Below are positions 1-11,170 of a stretch of 39,946 nucleotides of DNA, piece by piece; the first letter of the stretch is position 1, and each line of letters opens with the position of its first letter. The stretch comes from Sperchopsis tessellata (lineage: Eukaryota; Arthropoda; Insecta; Coleoptera; Hydrophilidae). The notes beneath the pieces are model-generated. The model saw only the letters and a program-made list of their open reading frames with translations. It was not told the origin of the DNA and ran no database searches. The stretch spans positions 1 to 39,946 of the forward strand of contig JAWQRN010000090.1 in NCBI GenBank assembly GCA_033557685.1, written 5' to 3'. A program made the translations under genes and the position numbers.

Positions 1-1242
1 CAAGATTTGTTTCATGAAATTAATTAACCTTCGTTACAAGATGGCAAAGAAGAACGAATACTTGTATATTGTATAAATGTAAAACAAAGAAACAATTTAT
101 AATTTAAATTTATTGAAGTATGAAAGAGTATATCACAGATAAATTGTTAAATATTATCTTGTTCAACAAACCAAATACAATTATATAGCTTCCTAAGGTT
201 ATTAAAAGTTAATCATTTGATTGAAATCTTTATGGCGGTACCCATAATTTAGACATATTTCAATACACACCTCTGCACTGTTCTTTATTAAAAAATAATT
301 GATATTCTCCTTCAATTATTTTAATTTGTTAAATGCATTATTAAAAAGATAACAATCTCTGTAAGTATGAAACACGTTTTAAATTATCGTTTTGGAATTT
401 AAAATACCTGATGTTAAGGAATACTGCGAGTTTAATGTATACGTCATTTACATAAATCTTGCACAGCAAAATAGACCTTCAAAAGTACACTGTTAGCTTG
501 CCGAGAGGGCGGAGGATGCAATTATAAATCAATTGCTTGTCAAAAACTGCACCTAAAATCAATAAAGAAAAATTCATGCCAGGCGAGAGTAAGATCTTAT
601 CAACCTCAGCAACATTATGTGCTTTACCCTCGTCTCTTCGAAGTAAAGTATTTGAACTGGCTGAAAAATGAAGCACTGAATTATATTTTCAGAATTGAGT
701 TTATATTTGAATAGAAAAACCCATTACATTATATACAATCACCGGATATTCTTTAAATATTTTGAGATACATCAAATAGACAAAACCCAAATTTTATTGG
801 ACTGAAAATTTTAGATTTAATATAAACAAAGAAGAAAACTAGCCAGTTATTATCACTAAACAAAATAAAAGTGGTATAAACAGTTTGCGGAACAGCTAAA
901 TTTAGCGGTGAATTAGGAAATATCGTTGTGTCCCTGTTCATATTTTGAATTTGGGTATATTAATTTTATATGGCGCTTCAAACGTTATTCCAAGTAGCGG
1001 ACGATTGGTACAGTCGTACGTTTCGGAGAATGCCACCATTTCGTCAATGAATCTACAACCTGCACCGTTCACCGCAGCATTCTATTATACGCTACTACTG
1101 TACTAATGCCTAAATTGCAAGTTTGGTAGATAACTGTTTTACTCTCGCAATTACCTACAGCAGACTCTTAAATCAAATGGGAAATGAATAAAATGCGATG
1201 TATGGTGTTTAATAAAATACAGGCTGCAGGTACCCTGCAAAA
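1..1242. other. No gene recognised
   Basis: AT-rich sequence with only short open frames of about 60 codons that resemble nothing I know and show no codon or splice structure. The stretch ends at the TA dinucleotide where the mariner begins. The segment around 960-1110 is somewhat richer in GC, but I could not relate it to a family. Confidence 0.5.
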
Positions 1243-1244
1243 TA

Positions 1245-2426
1245 TTAGGTTGTAGGGAAAGTTCTGTCGTATTTTAAAGAATACATTTGAATTTATTAAA
1301 AAAATATATATTTAATATTATTCAATGATATAATTTTCATTATTTGTAACAACTTGTTGCTATCTTTCAGGCAATCTGTCAATTCCTCTTCTATAAAAGT
1401 TCTCGTCCTTGGAATGAAAATGGTCAGCAATTGCCTTAGAATCCCTTTCGAAAAAATTACATTCTTTCCTCATTAGATAACTTTTAGAGATCTGAATTGG
1501 TAGTAATCTGATGGTGCAATTTCAGGTGAATATTGTGGGGGACTAAGAACGCATTAAGTTTTTGTTGTGTCACCATTGCGGTATGTGGTTTAACATTATC
1601 ACGGTGGAACACGATTCCTTTTCTGGGCGCTACTGCTGGCCTTCTTTCTTTGATGGCTGCATGCAATTTATCGAGATGGCTGCAGTAGTCATTCGCATTG
1701 ACAGTTTGTCCTTCTTTCAGAAACTGGTAATAGACTGGACCTTTTCTAGCCCACCACAAATAGACCAGTACTTTTCTTTGATGAATATTTGATTTTGCAA
1801 GAGTTGCTAACGATGTTCCTGGTTTGCAGTAAGCTTTTCTTCTCTTAATATTCTCATAAAGAACCCTCTTTTTATCTCCAGTAATCAGCTTGTCCTAAAA
1901 TGACTCCACATTGTGTCTAATGAGCATATTCAGATAAATTATTTTCGGTCAATTCGTCTGGGACCCAACTGCTTTACTTTAATACAAACTCAAGAGATTC
2001 AATGTGGTCTCCAGCAGTTGTATGATGGATGCAGACCTCTTTTGCAGTTGTTATATTTAGATTATGATCCAACATGGACCGCAAAACATCACTATCGATC
2101 TTGGATGGTCATCCAGATCGAGTACCTTCTTTTAGGCCTAGATCTCCGGAACGATATTGTGTAAACCATCTTTGGCAAGTATGAACATTTACAACATCTC
2201 TTCCAAATACTACACATAAGTTTTCACATGCAAACGATGCGTTGCTTCCTTTCTCGAAATCATGCAATGTCGTACATGCATTTTATTCACTGACAACTTC
2301 TTCACTCTAAATATCATAAGTAACTGAAGAATGGTATAAAAAATTATTTTATATTGAACAACAGGTAAACAAAAATTCTCCCTGAATCACCTGTTTATTT
2401 AAAATACGACAAAACTTTCCCAATAA
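1245..2426 (-). mobile_element. Mariner-family DNA transposon, both ends present
   Basis: The two ends form imperfect terminal inverted repeats. The left end reads TTAGGTTGTAGGGAAAGTTC and continues into TGTCGTATTTTAAA. The reverse complement of the right end reads TTATTGGGAAAGTTTTGTCG and then TATTTTAAA. Each end is flanked by TA (1243-1244 and 2427-2428), the target duplication typical of Tc1/mariner elements. The length of 1182 bp is slightly below the usual 1.25-1.3 kb. The interior encodes a broken mariner transposase on the minus strand. What is seen is TIRs, TA and transposase homology. It follows that the insertion is complete but inactive. Confidence 0.88.
1318..2281 (-). pseudogene. 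Mariner transposase pseudogene
   Basis: Read across frames on the minus strand, this gives a whole mariner transposase order. The N-terminal helix-turn-helix part begins near 2281 and includes VNVHTCQRWFTQYRSGDLGL. The catalytic middle (1759-1484) includes the MWW start of the block and the segment GIVFHRDNVKPHTAMVTQQK, where the second catalytic Asp sits in HRDN. The C-terminal end has HFHSKDENFYRRGIDRLPER and finishes at a stop near 1318. Internal stops (for example after the CQRWF block and in the C-terminal part) and a frame change just after the HRDN block destroy the third catalytic region. In the mauritiana/irritans-type mariners the intact protein is about 345 residues, which fits this span. 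Confidence 0.87.
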
Positions 2427-2428
2427 TA

Positions 2429-4815
2429 GCAGTTTCTGAATCGTACGCCTGAATATATCATTTATAAACAATCATGGGCGTTCCGTCCTATTGTGTAATA
2501 TATGAATGGGCTACGGTCAATGGGAACGGCACGCAACCTCTAGTACATCATAATACAGGAGCTATTTATTCTTTTGGTATCAATATCTTGTAGCAAAAAT
2601 AAAAATAAAAACGTAAACAAAAATATAATTTTACATTACATAGAAAAAGCGTGTATTTCAATTCAGATGTTCTTTAGTTTTTTATGACAAAACTCGGGGT
2701 GCTTTAAGTTTATCGTATATCCATATTTCCCGGTGCCAGGATATTACACATGAGGACTTTTTTTCTTATACAGATGGAGTTTTCATTTTCTAGGTATGCT
2801 TTTCATATGTCAAAAGATACTAAAACAAATAGGTTTACTAATATAATTTCTCTATTCGGCTCGGAAACTTCTGGCTGCTAGTCGTAAATTTGTAAATTTA
2901 TTAGATACAATTAGTAGAGCTGAGCAGAGAGTTGTGTGTGTGTGGTTAAAGAGTGTCCATTTTAGAAAATCAACTAATAATCAACACATAAAAATATGAT
3001 TTTATGCATATATTTGTTTCCATTAAGGATAATATCAATTAATGTTCAAATTTAATACAGTTTTAACACCGTGTTTAAAAGAAAAAGATAAAGTTCGAAA
3101 GAATAATTCAGTGCAACCTTTTTTGATGTCTGTACAGTACTGACACCAAGCAAGTTGAAGCAGTTAGGGACACCTATGAAAAAGAAGTATCATTATCATC
3201 ATCATTAATCCAAAATAAGGTACATGGCAGCTTAAAAGCATCCACTATTACTAACGTAAGATAAGATAAGGGAATAGTGTGTATTAAAGTGACTGTTAAA
3301 GAAGAATTCTACTTATTATCATCATCCCCAAATGAAGAGGATTTCTAAAAGAATGAAAATAATTTTTGCAACGATCTAGGTGTGAGGCTAAAATAATTAA
3401 ATCTCATTTAATATAGTATCTTGTACAAAATAGACCAGATATGAGATACGAAGAAAATGTTCAGCCTCGTATTATTTTCGTTTTTTAATAAACGATTATT
3501 AAAAATTTGATGATATTGTAACGATTCAGTAGCCATAGAGTTAATTTTTGGTTATTTATAAACTAGTATGATAACGTTTATATTATTATTTATTTTCATA
3601 TTATACACATATATTTACTTTTGCTTATTGGTATTATATTTCTTTGTTCACTCGATTTTAGTAGGTATTCTACGAGTTCGAAGGGCAACCTCCGATATGT
3701 AAGACAGGGTACGATACTTCGTTGCCTGTTCTGGTAGATTACTATGTTACTGCCCCTTATTTAGACGTTTTTTACGCATTGTTTCTGATTATCAGCATGC
3801 GTCGTTATCAAATATTCTTTATTTATAAAAGTTGATCATGTGAGCCGATGCATTTCCTTTGTTTTTTTTTTGAAATTCGAGCCTATAAAACAGCTACCAT
3901 AGAGACGATTTTGGATAATCGCATTTTAAAACTCACATAGATCGCCTCGCTATCAGATAGCGATGCAAGATTTAAATAAATTCATTCCATGACTTTTAAA
4001 CTTGTCCTACACTATTTCTGATTTTAATTTAAATCTTCCGGGCTTAAAATAATTTTACGTATTCCTAAATAATTTACATCGGAATTCTGCTTCATTTTTT
4101 AAATTAAATTCGTCACGAGAAAGTATGCCATAGTTTTTTTATCAAATCTATTGTTTACATTCACCCTAATATTATAATTATTTTATTTATTTTAGAGATA
4201 ATTTCAGTCGCGTTCTTTCCTTAATATTTATTTATACTGTGTCAATTTCAAACTTCGATATCGATTTGAGTCCTTTGTTCCTGGTGTCGATTTTTCAATG
4301 GTTTTTTAACGTTGATTCTCAGAATTTGATGCGTGTACAGCATGATTGTTCAGACTACTCTATCTACATGGCTGGTTATCATTCCTCTGAGTGGGAATTT
4401 CAACAGTCTAGTGCTTTAGACAGGAGTAATTCTCTGAGTCTCATCTTGGAAGATTTGATGTGCAGCGTTTGGTTATTCTGACTACTCTATCACTCCAGAG
4501 CCACACATCTCATTCACTAAATCATCAAATTTCTTTGTGTACGTTTTCATTAATGTACTAGTTTTATTGGTGGTAATTATTTGCAAGATATAGACATTTA
4601 GTGTTGCGCCGATATCGAGATATGTGTTTATCAATTAAACTTATTTTTCTGTAGACCAAATGTGTTAAATATCCTTAACTAATTATTTGTAAAATTTAAT
4701 TTAGTAGTAATTTATTTATAATCATTGTGTGTTTATCACTACTTTTTTCCTGCATATATCAATTGTATTTTCTTTATTCATGTGTCTATCGGGTTTTAAG
4801 AAGTAACTGCGATAG

Positions 4816-4858
<43 letters not shown>

Positions 4859-6486
4859 TAAGAAGTAGAAGATATCGAGGCCCGATTGGTTGCAAATATT
4901 CGGAAATATAACATGTATATGTCAATATGACAAGCTGTCAAAATTACTAGTTGAAAATACGAAAACGCTACTTAACTATACAATTAACGTCAACTGAAAC
5001 ATAACCGTACACCAGGTTGTATTTCATATTGATGTTTAAAATAGAATACGCATACGTAACCCTCCCTCTGCTTATGAAATAACGATATACGATCTACATA
5101 GTATTAAATGAGATATAAAAGTATGGGATGTTATACATGTAATATTATAACTGGGAATCTAATAGGCTTTAGCTATTTAGCTACCTCACTTAGTTAAAAT
5201 TCTATTTTATAGTATAAATAATCATTTACTGAAGATTTTTTTGTCAAAGGTTTGGGTTATCACCTATTTTTTAATATACAAATTGGCAAAAGAGACATAC
5301 CAGTGAGAGCATAAAATAGCCGTATGTGTGAAAAAATTGTGTTATTTTGTTGCTTTGCCATCTACATTTGTATTTATTGTGTAACCTCCATTGTAAAAAT
5401 GATTTTTTAGGTTATAACTCTAAGCTCAACTTAAAATAAATCATAACTCAGCTATTTGTTTCTATAATACGTAATATTTTACGTTTCTATTAAAAAAAAT
5501 AATAAAATGATGCAGAAAAATACTTTTCAATTTAGAGAAATAAATTAGTCCCCTAGGAAATGGCACTTTCGGTCTAGCTTCATGTCCCAAAATGTAATAA
5601 GCATCTGCATCATCATTTTTTTTCAGATTCGGCGGAATGTAGAAGATTATTTCTGTCAATGGAATTTTATTGTCTATAAGAAAACTCAACACTTTCCGAA
5701 TTTAAACCAAGATCCCCATTTAAAGAATTTATTTTGGGATACCTGTATTCTTTCAGCACAGAGTTTGCGTGTAGAAAAAGTAAAACTAAAAGGCTACTTA
5801 CAATAATAAACTTAAAACCGATCCCAATAATTTAAAAGTTAAATAAATATCCACTCCTGTCATACATCTACATAAAACTAATGAAAACAAAACAGCTATT
5901 TCCGTTTCTGCGGCAAAATATCAATACACAATTAGACAGAGACAAAAAATAAGATGCTGGTGTAAGATAACATGACGAATTGGGTGGTCCAAATGTGATG
6001 GTGATTAGACGGGACAAATTCTGGTAGCTGTTATTATGTAATTCCCCTAAACACATGTTGACACATATTCGGTTTAGAATTTCCTCCTGTTTAGAAGCTG
6101 ACAAGTGGTTAGATGTGCTAGAAGTCACGACTACTAATTTAACATATTTCTATTATCAATTTGGTGTGGGCGTTAACATTCCATATAAACCAAATTGTTC
6201 TTAGTATTTCATTTTAAATGAGCGGTGGCAAACAGTTAGGTCCTCTAATTAAGACGCTTGAAGACGTCTTTAAATAGTTCCGCGTTTTATTAAATTTTAT
6301 TACGAGAGTGTTGACCCTCATTAACTCAGCCAATTACATTTGCAATTGGGGTATAATTTGAGTTAGACTTGCAATCACAAGAATTAATTCTATACGTATA
6401 AGGATTTTAGATATTCGGAGGGACTAAAAATAGATACCGCATAGTTGCTAGCAATCCTTTAGAAGGATAATACTAAAACTGCAAAG
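2429..6486. other. Long gene-free stretch
   Basis: No coding exon, RNA gene or recognisable transposon protein was found in these 4 kb. Open frames such as those at 4239-4481 and 5868-6128 are short, have no recognisable motif and sit in AT-rich DNA. The only clear structure is a TA microsatellite near 4.8 kb. A TATAAAA-like string lies near 3894, but no gene follows it. Confidence 0.5.
4817..4853. repeat. (TA)n microsatellite
   Basis: An uninterrupted run of about 18 TA units. It is self-complementary, so it can form a cruciform and is likely to vary in length between individuals. Confidence 0.95.
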
Positions 6487-6615
6487 ATATTCGACTAATC
6501 GACAATCGATTCTTAAATTAGCAGATAATCGACTAATCTAAAGAACTAGATAATCGATTACAAAAAGTCGACGGTTATTCAATCTATTTCGATAAGTCGC
6601 CGGTCGACTAATAGA
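6487..6615. repeat. TAATCG-type short repeat cluster (left)
   Basis: A dense set of degenerate copies of ATCGATTA / TAATCGACTA and their reverse complements within about 130 bp, ending in CCGGTCGACTAATAG. A similar cluster lies at 7512-7705. Such clusters are common as subterminal repeats of hAT-like and other DNA transposons, where the transposase binds. That role here is inferred. Confidence 0.7.
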
Positions 6616-6904
6616 TAAGCCACTGTTATAAGTATTATAGGGTTTTGTTTTAAAAAATACATATTTAATTTGAAATAAGTACTCGCTTGCAAATATGAAA
6701 ATTTCGATAGCTCGAAAACTTTACATTTTAGAGATAAGCATTATGTAGGCAGGGGATTCTTCCAAGTAGTGTGTCATACATACATGTATGTGCTACAGAA
6801 TACATAATATCAATTTTAAACATCACATAAAAGTAAACGTTCAGCATGGTCATATAACTTCTACGCAAAAAAAATTAGGCAAATGCTAAGCAATGTTTAA
6901 CTGT

Positions 6905-7171
6905 TGGTGATGGCTACTAAGCGTGGAGTCTCGAGTTCGAGACTCAGAGGCGGTCGGCTTTTTGTGATTATGGAAAAGTCTTTATGGTACTCGCCTTCCG
7001 GGAGAGACGTAAAACTGTAGGTCTGGTGCATTGTAGGTAAATGAAGACCACATGCACGTTAAAGAACCCAATTCCATTTGGAACACTGGATGCGGCAAAA
7101 TTCGCATGTTAGGGAGCCTAATCCATGGCGTCCGTGATTGGCAATAGCAACGGAAATAGGCCGATGTAAAA
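6905..7171 (+). mobile_element. tRNA-derived SINE
   Basis: The head contains a tRNA-like B-box (GAGTTCGAGACTC, about 6932-6944) preceded by a weak A-box-like TGGCTACTAAGCGTGG. The body includes CGCCTTCCGGGAGAGACGTA and, further on, GCACGTTAAAGAACCCAATT. The same body, in reverse orientation and diverged, recurs at 22335-22420 and 22750-22796, which shows a dispersed repeat. The short A-box to B-box distance shows the tRNA head is damaged, so it is not a working tRNA gene. The end near 7171 is approximate. Confidence 0.7.
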
Positions 7172-7511
7172 ATGCTCAAAAAACATCATTTATTAAAGCG
7201 GAAAGAATTGGAAGTTTCCACAAGTTTAACAACAAACTGTCCCTTTGGTGTAGCTTATGTAACAGATAAACACAAAATTTCAAATACTTTTTCTACTAAA
7301 AATCTTATTATTTTACAAGCCATTTTAGCACGTACGAATGTACTTGATTGTTTATTTATCTCTGTATATTGTCTACTTTAATTGTTCTGAGAAAAACATT
7401 AACAGCGCGAGGTTACATGAAAAACCGTATAGTATTAAAAATAGTTGTTATTGAAGATTGCCAGAAAATACCAAAAATAATGAAAATAATTAAAAGTCAG
7501 TGCTTATTACG

Positions 7512-7705
7512 TTAGTAATCGATTATTGAATAGACAATCGACTATTACGTAGATAATCGACAATTCCATTAGTATATAGATAATCAATTAATCTATTGTT
7601 ATATGAATAATCGATTAATCGACTAATCGGAAATCAATTTTAGTAATCGCGAATATTCGATAGTAGACGAATCGATTATCGCATTTCGCTAATCGACTAG
7701 TCGAA
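7512..7705. repeat. TAATCG-type short repeat cluster (right)
   Basis: At least eight degenerate copies of AATCGATTA / TAATCGACTA in both orientations, including ATAATCGATTAATCGACTAA and the terminal CTAATCGACTAGTCG. It is the counterpart of the cluster at 6487-6615. The two bracket about 0.9 kb that holds the SINE. Confidence 0.7.
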
Positions 7706-7714
7706 AAAAAACTA

Positions 7715-8000
7715 AGTTCGTGAAATTGACAACGATCTAAGACCAGCATAGTCCTATGCTTACGTAAAGCACCAGGTCTTCTTCCCCACCCATTAAGTCT
7801 TGGTCCATCCACCCCTTTTCTTGGACTCTCCCATGGATATCAGATGGACATTTTTCCTTTGGAAGAGCCTTCCTTGTAAAAATTACGTATGATGGTAATT
7901 TACCTCCATCTAAAGTCACCGCTAACATGATGGTGCATCTTTGTTTTTCACCTTCTGTAGTTTTTATTGTCACCAATCGCACGCCCTGTTTTTCAATAGA
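7715..8000 (-). pseudogene. Pogo/Tigger-like DDE transposase fragment
   Basis: Minus-strand translation gives RNTSIEKQGVRLVTIKTTEG, then MLAVTLDGGKLPSYVIF and EKGWMDQDLM. After a frame change it gives WGRRPGALRKHRTMLVLDRC followed by QFH. This is the order of the DDE_1 catalytic core of pogo/Tigger/jerky-type transposases; the Asp of MLVLD is the second catalytic acid. The residues normally joining the DLM and W.RRPG blocks are lost, and the N-terminal DNA-binding half and the C-terminal end are absent. It is a broken transposase, not a domesticated gene, because the frame is interrupted. Confidence 0.75.
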
Positions 8001-8113
8001 AGTATTTCTAAAAATGTAGAAAACTACAAAAACAGGTAAGTATAACAAACACAAGATACCATAAAATTTCGAAAACTCTCAAATATAAGTCATATAAAAT
8101 TAGTGATCTACAC

Positions 8114-10922
8114 CAGTAGTTCCCAATTTGAGCCATATGCCTCCCCCCCAGGGGGTCATAGAGGATTTCTCGGAGGCCATTAAAAAAATCATAATATTGT
8201 GAGGCAACGGACACTCCTGAGTGGGCCACGAAAATGCACTCCAACAATATCTTAAAAATATAAAAAAAGTAAAATGAAACGGAAATTATAATATAGGTAC
8301 CTAATATACAATGATTAAAATGGGCTGAGATCCGCTATCGTAGGCCATTAAAAGGGATACAATAGCCCCCATCCTTATCTTTGCTACCTTTCTTCCAAGA
8401 TGTATTTGTAGAAGACAATACACTTTCAAAACAACTTTTGGTTAAAATGTTTTCTTGCAGCGTAAATCATTCTGATTTTTTACCTAAACACTGGACACAC
8501 TATTATAAACACCTACACCAAACACTTTCCCTTTTGGGAATTTCAACTAGTTATAAAACAGTATATAAACTTAAATCTGTTATCCCTACAGTGTAACTAT
8601 CTCGATCTTGATTTTAGTTCTATTAAAAGTTTCAACAACTATATTTGTACTTTTACCAAAATCTGTGGATTAGAAATTAGAGTGCGTACTTCTAGTAATA
8701 AAATAAAGGTAAGCTATTATTATTTTTTATTTATACATAATTTTTGATGAGTTATGATCTATGAACTTATTGAAACTTTGGCATATACTTTGTATTTTTA
8801 TAATTGCTCAAATTGCTTTTAGTACATAAACTTATCAGTCCCTTTTATAATTTTTTGAATATAACTATTATAAACATGTTCTGTATAGAAGATTTCAATG
8901 TTACGAGTATTTGTATTGTACATTTTTTCGTTAAAATTAATTTTGTTTTTTAAATCATATTATCAATGGCTAACGTGGCAAAATTCGTCAATATTCCGTT
9001 GAGTACATTGCTCTTGGTTGTATTCTTTCACCACAAAACAAAAGGATGCCATTATGCCTAATATGCATGACTACACTTTAAAATGACAGCATGAGACCGC
9101 GTAAGCTACGGAAACATTTGGAAACAATACATAAGGACAAAATGACGCACCATTGGATTACTTTAATCAATTACGTGTTAATTTCGAATCAAGAACAACA
9201 ATAAAACAAATGTTTGATAAAAGATCAACTAAACTTGACAATGATTTACTTGCTTCGAATGAGATATCTAAGTTAATTGTAAAAATTGGTAAGCCTCATA
9301 ATGTTGGTGAATCATTCATTTTGCCTGCAATTTCTATTGTAATTTCATCGGTTATGAATCAGAGTCCAAATAAAATTACACAAACAATTCCTTTGAGTAA
9401 CTCGTCAGTATCAAGTCGCATTGATGAAATGACTGATGATGTGCAAAAACAACTAGTTGAGCAACTGCAAAACAAGAAGTTTGCTTTGTAATTTGATGAA
9501 TCCACGTTACAGGATAAAGACGCCCTTCTGATGGCATATGTTAGGTTTCTTAATGACGATCAGTTCAGCGAGGAAATGCGTTTTGCTCAAAAGCTCAAGG
9601 CAGACACTAAAGGTGAAACAATATTTTGAGTAGTCAAGAATTATTTCAAGGAAAATAATATTCCTGTGAAAAAGTCATTCCCTGTGCAACTGGTAGTGCT
9701 GCTCCCATGATGTGTAAATTCAGAGGATTCATTGCTCATTTGAAAAATGCTGTCCCTGCAGTTTTTTTTTGTATTCACTGCGTAGTTCACCGCCAACATT
9801 TAGTTTCGAAAAAATTGAGAGGACGTTTGCATTATACCCTTGCTGTAATAGTAAAAGCTGTCAACTTCATCAAATGAAATGCATTTCAATATGGCATGTT
9901 GCGACAACATTGCGAGGAAAATGAGGAAGATTTTCAGTGTTTCTAATGCATACAGAAGTTAGATGGTTATCAAGAGGAAATTGTCTTCGTTGTTTTGTTA
10001 TACTTTGAAGCAGCATTGTATCATTTTTAGGTGATAATCTACTTGGGGAAGAGGTCATAGTTGCTAAATGTGACATATTTTATCTATCAGACATATTTGA
10101 AAAGTTGCATTTGTTGAACAAAGACATACAAGGAAAACAGCAATCTTCTATCTAGCAAAGAAGCCATTACAGCTTTTCTTGAGACACTCAAGCTGTTCTG
10201 GAATAATGTTGGAAGACATGTGTTAATGCAGTTTCCATCATTGGTTATTATTAACTTAACTATATGACGATGATCTTTTTGTATACGTAAAATATTTAAA
10301 GCAATTGCATTCTGATATTCAACTTCGATTCAATGACCTGCTAGAAATTATTGTACCAAACTGGGTGGTAGATCCATTTGGGGTGGATGTCGTTGAAGTT
10401 GATATCACATTACAAGAATCTCTCATTATGCTACAGAGTGATATAACCACTCAGGCTAAATACAAATCCAACAAACAGAATTTCTGGATGTGAAGTGAAA
10501 TTGCTAATAAGTTTCCACCACTTTGCGATAAGGCGAAATTGTTTTGTATGACATTTCCTGCTTCCTATCAAGTTGAATTTGGTTTTAGCCGAGTATTTCA
10601 TTTGTTATCAAAAGCTCGTAGCCGTCTTGATATTGAAAACATAGGTGAACTTCGATTATCACTAACAACAATCTAAACAGATATTTAAAAACTTGTTCGT
10701 AAGCATGAGACACCAGGATCTCACTAAATAAAATTAGCTTCATGTTAGGTACTGTACTTATTTATATAATATTGTTAATAATGTAGGATAACTAACAAAC
10801 TAATTACCTATGTAAAAATAATTATTTTTAAAAACTGTGCAAATATAACGTGCAGTTTCTCTTAACGAGGGATGTAAATATTTTTTTGTAGACCACGACT
10901 AAAAAAAGGTTGAGAAACACTG
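8114..10922 (+). mobile_element. hAT DNA transposon, near full length
   Basis: The left end reads CAGTAGTTCCCAA (8114-8126). The right end TTGAGAAACACTG (10910-10922) is, in reverse complement, CAGTGTTTCTCAA, a typical hAT terminal inverted repeat. The 8-bp flanks ATCTACAC and AACTCAAC agree at 5 of 8 positions, as expected for an old target duplication. Between the ends lies a BED-type finger followed by a decayed hAT transposase of the ZBED5-like type. The element is about 2.8 kb, a normal autonomous size. The 8135-8940 part carries no recognised coding sequence. Confidence 0.82.
8995..10680 (+). pseudogene. hAT transposase pseudogene with BED finger (ZBED5-like)
   Basis: A BED-type zinc finger begins the protein: CLIC supplies the Cys pair (about 9055-9066) and KLRKHLETIH the His pair, with one stop between them. 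The longest open part (9153-9491) includes KPHNVGESFILPA and IPLSNSSVSSRIDEM. Immediately after it, FDEST carries the first catalytic Asp, but the preceding Gln codon has become TAA. Further on come FKENNIPVKK and a His-rich core (FTA.FTANI / VNFIK). The C-terminal dimerisation region (10500-10680) includes FCMTFPASYQVEFGFSRVF and ENIGELRLSLTTI, which are characteristic of hAT. There are several stops and frameshifts. In the family the intact protein is about 550-650 residues. Confidence 0.87.
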
Positions 10923-11037
10923 AACTCAACGTTTCCATAAACCATTATTTGGACGGATAAAGTGCATACTCAGATATTAGACGTAATAAATGATGATAGT
11001 GCCTCATCACATCAGTGCCCTGGCCCTTCGAAATTAT

Positions 11038-11170
11038 TTAAACGAGCATTTTCCAGATATCCGGATTGGATATTTTGGATGAGTTATGTGGCCGCCAAAG
11101 TCACCAGATCTACCGCCATTAGATTTCTTCGTATGGAACATTATAAATAATGAAATAAATAAAATACTAC
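11038..11170 (+). pseudogene. Tc1/mariner-like transposase scrap
   Basis: One frame reads, after a stop, MWPPKSPDLPPLDFFVWNII followed by NNEINK. The W-PP-SPDL-PLDFF-W motif is the end of the DDE/D core in a group of Tc1/mariner-related insect transposases, with the third acidic residue in SPDL. Only some 40 residues remain, and no terminal repeats were found. It lies just outside the hAT right end. Confidence 0.65.

Noticed and set aside
1562..2164. Plus-strand open frames (1562-1792, 1913-2164)
   Set aside because: They are shadows of the mariner transposase, which is on the minus strand.
3540..4240. LTR retrotransposon long terminal repeat (TATAAAA near 3894)
   Set aside because: No second copy, no primer-binding site and no gag or pol nearby.
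4239..4481. 80-codon open frame as a gene
   Set aside because: No recognisable motif, no splice signals or homology that I can see, and length expected by chance in 40 kb.
6905..6960. tRNA gene
   Set aside because: A B-box-like GAGTTCGAGACTC is present, but the A-box is weak and too close, and no acceptor or anticodon stem forms. The downstream body matches a dispersed SINE found elsewhere in the window.
6982..7179. 65-codon minus-strand open frame as a gene
   Set aside because: It lies entirely within the SINE.
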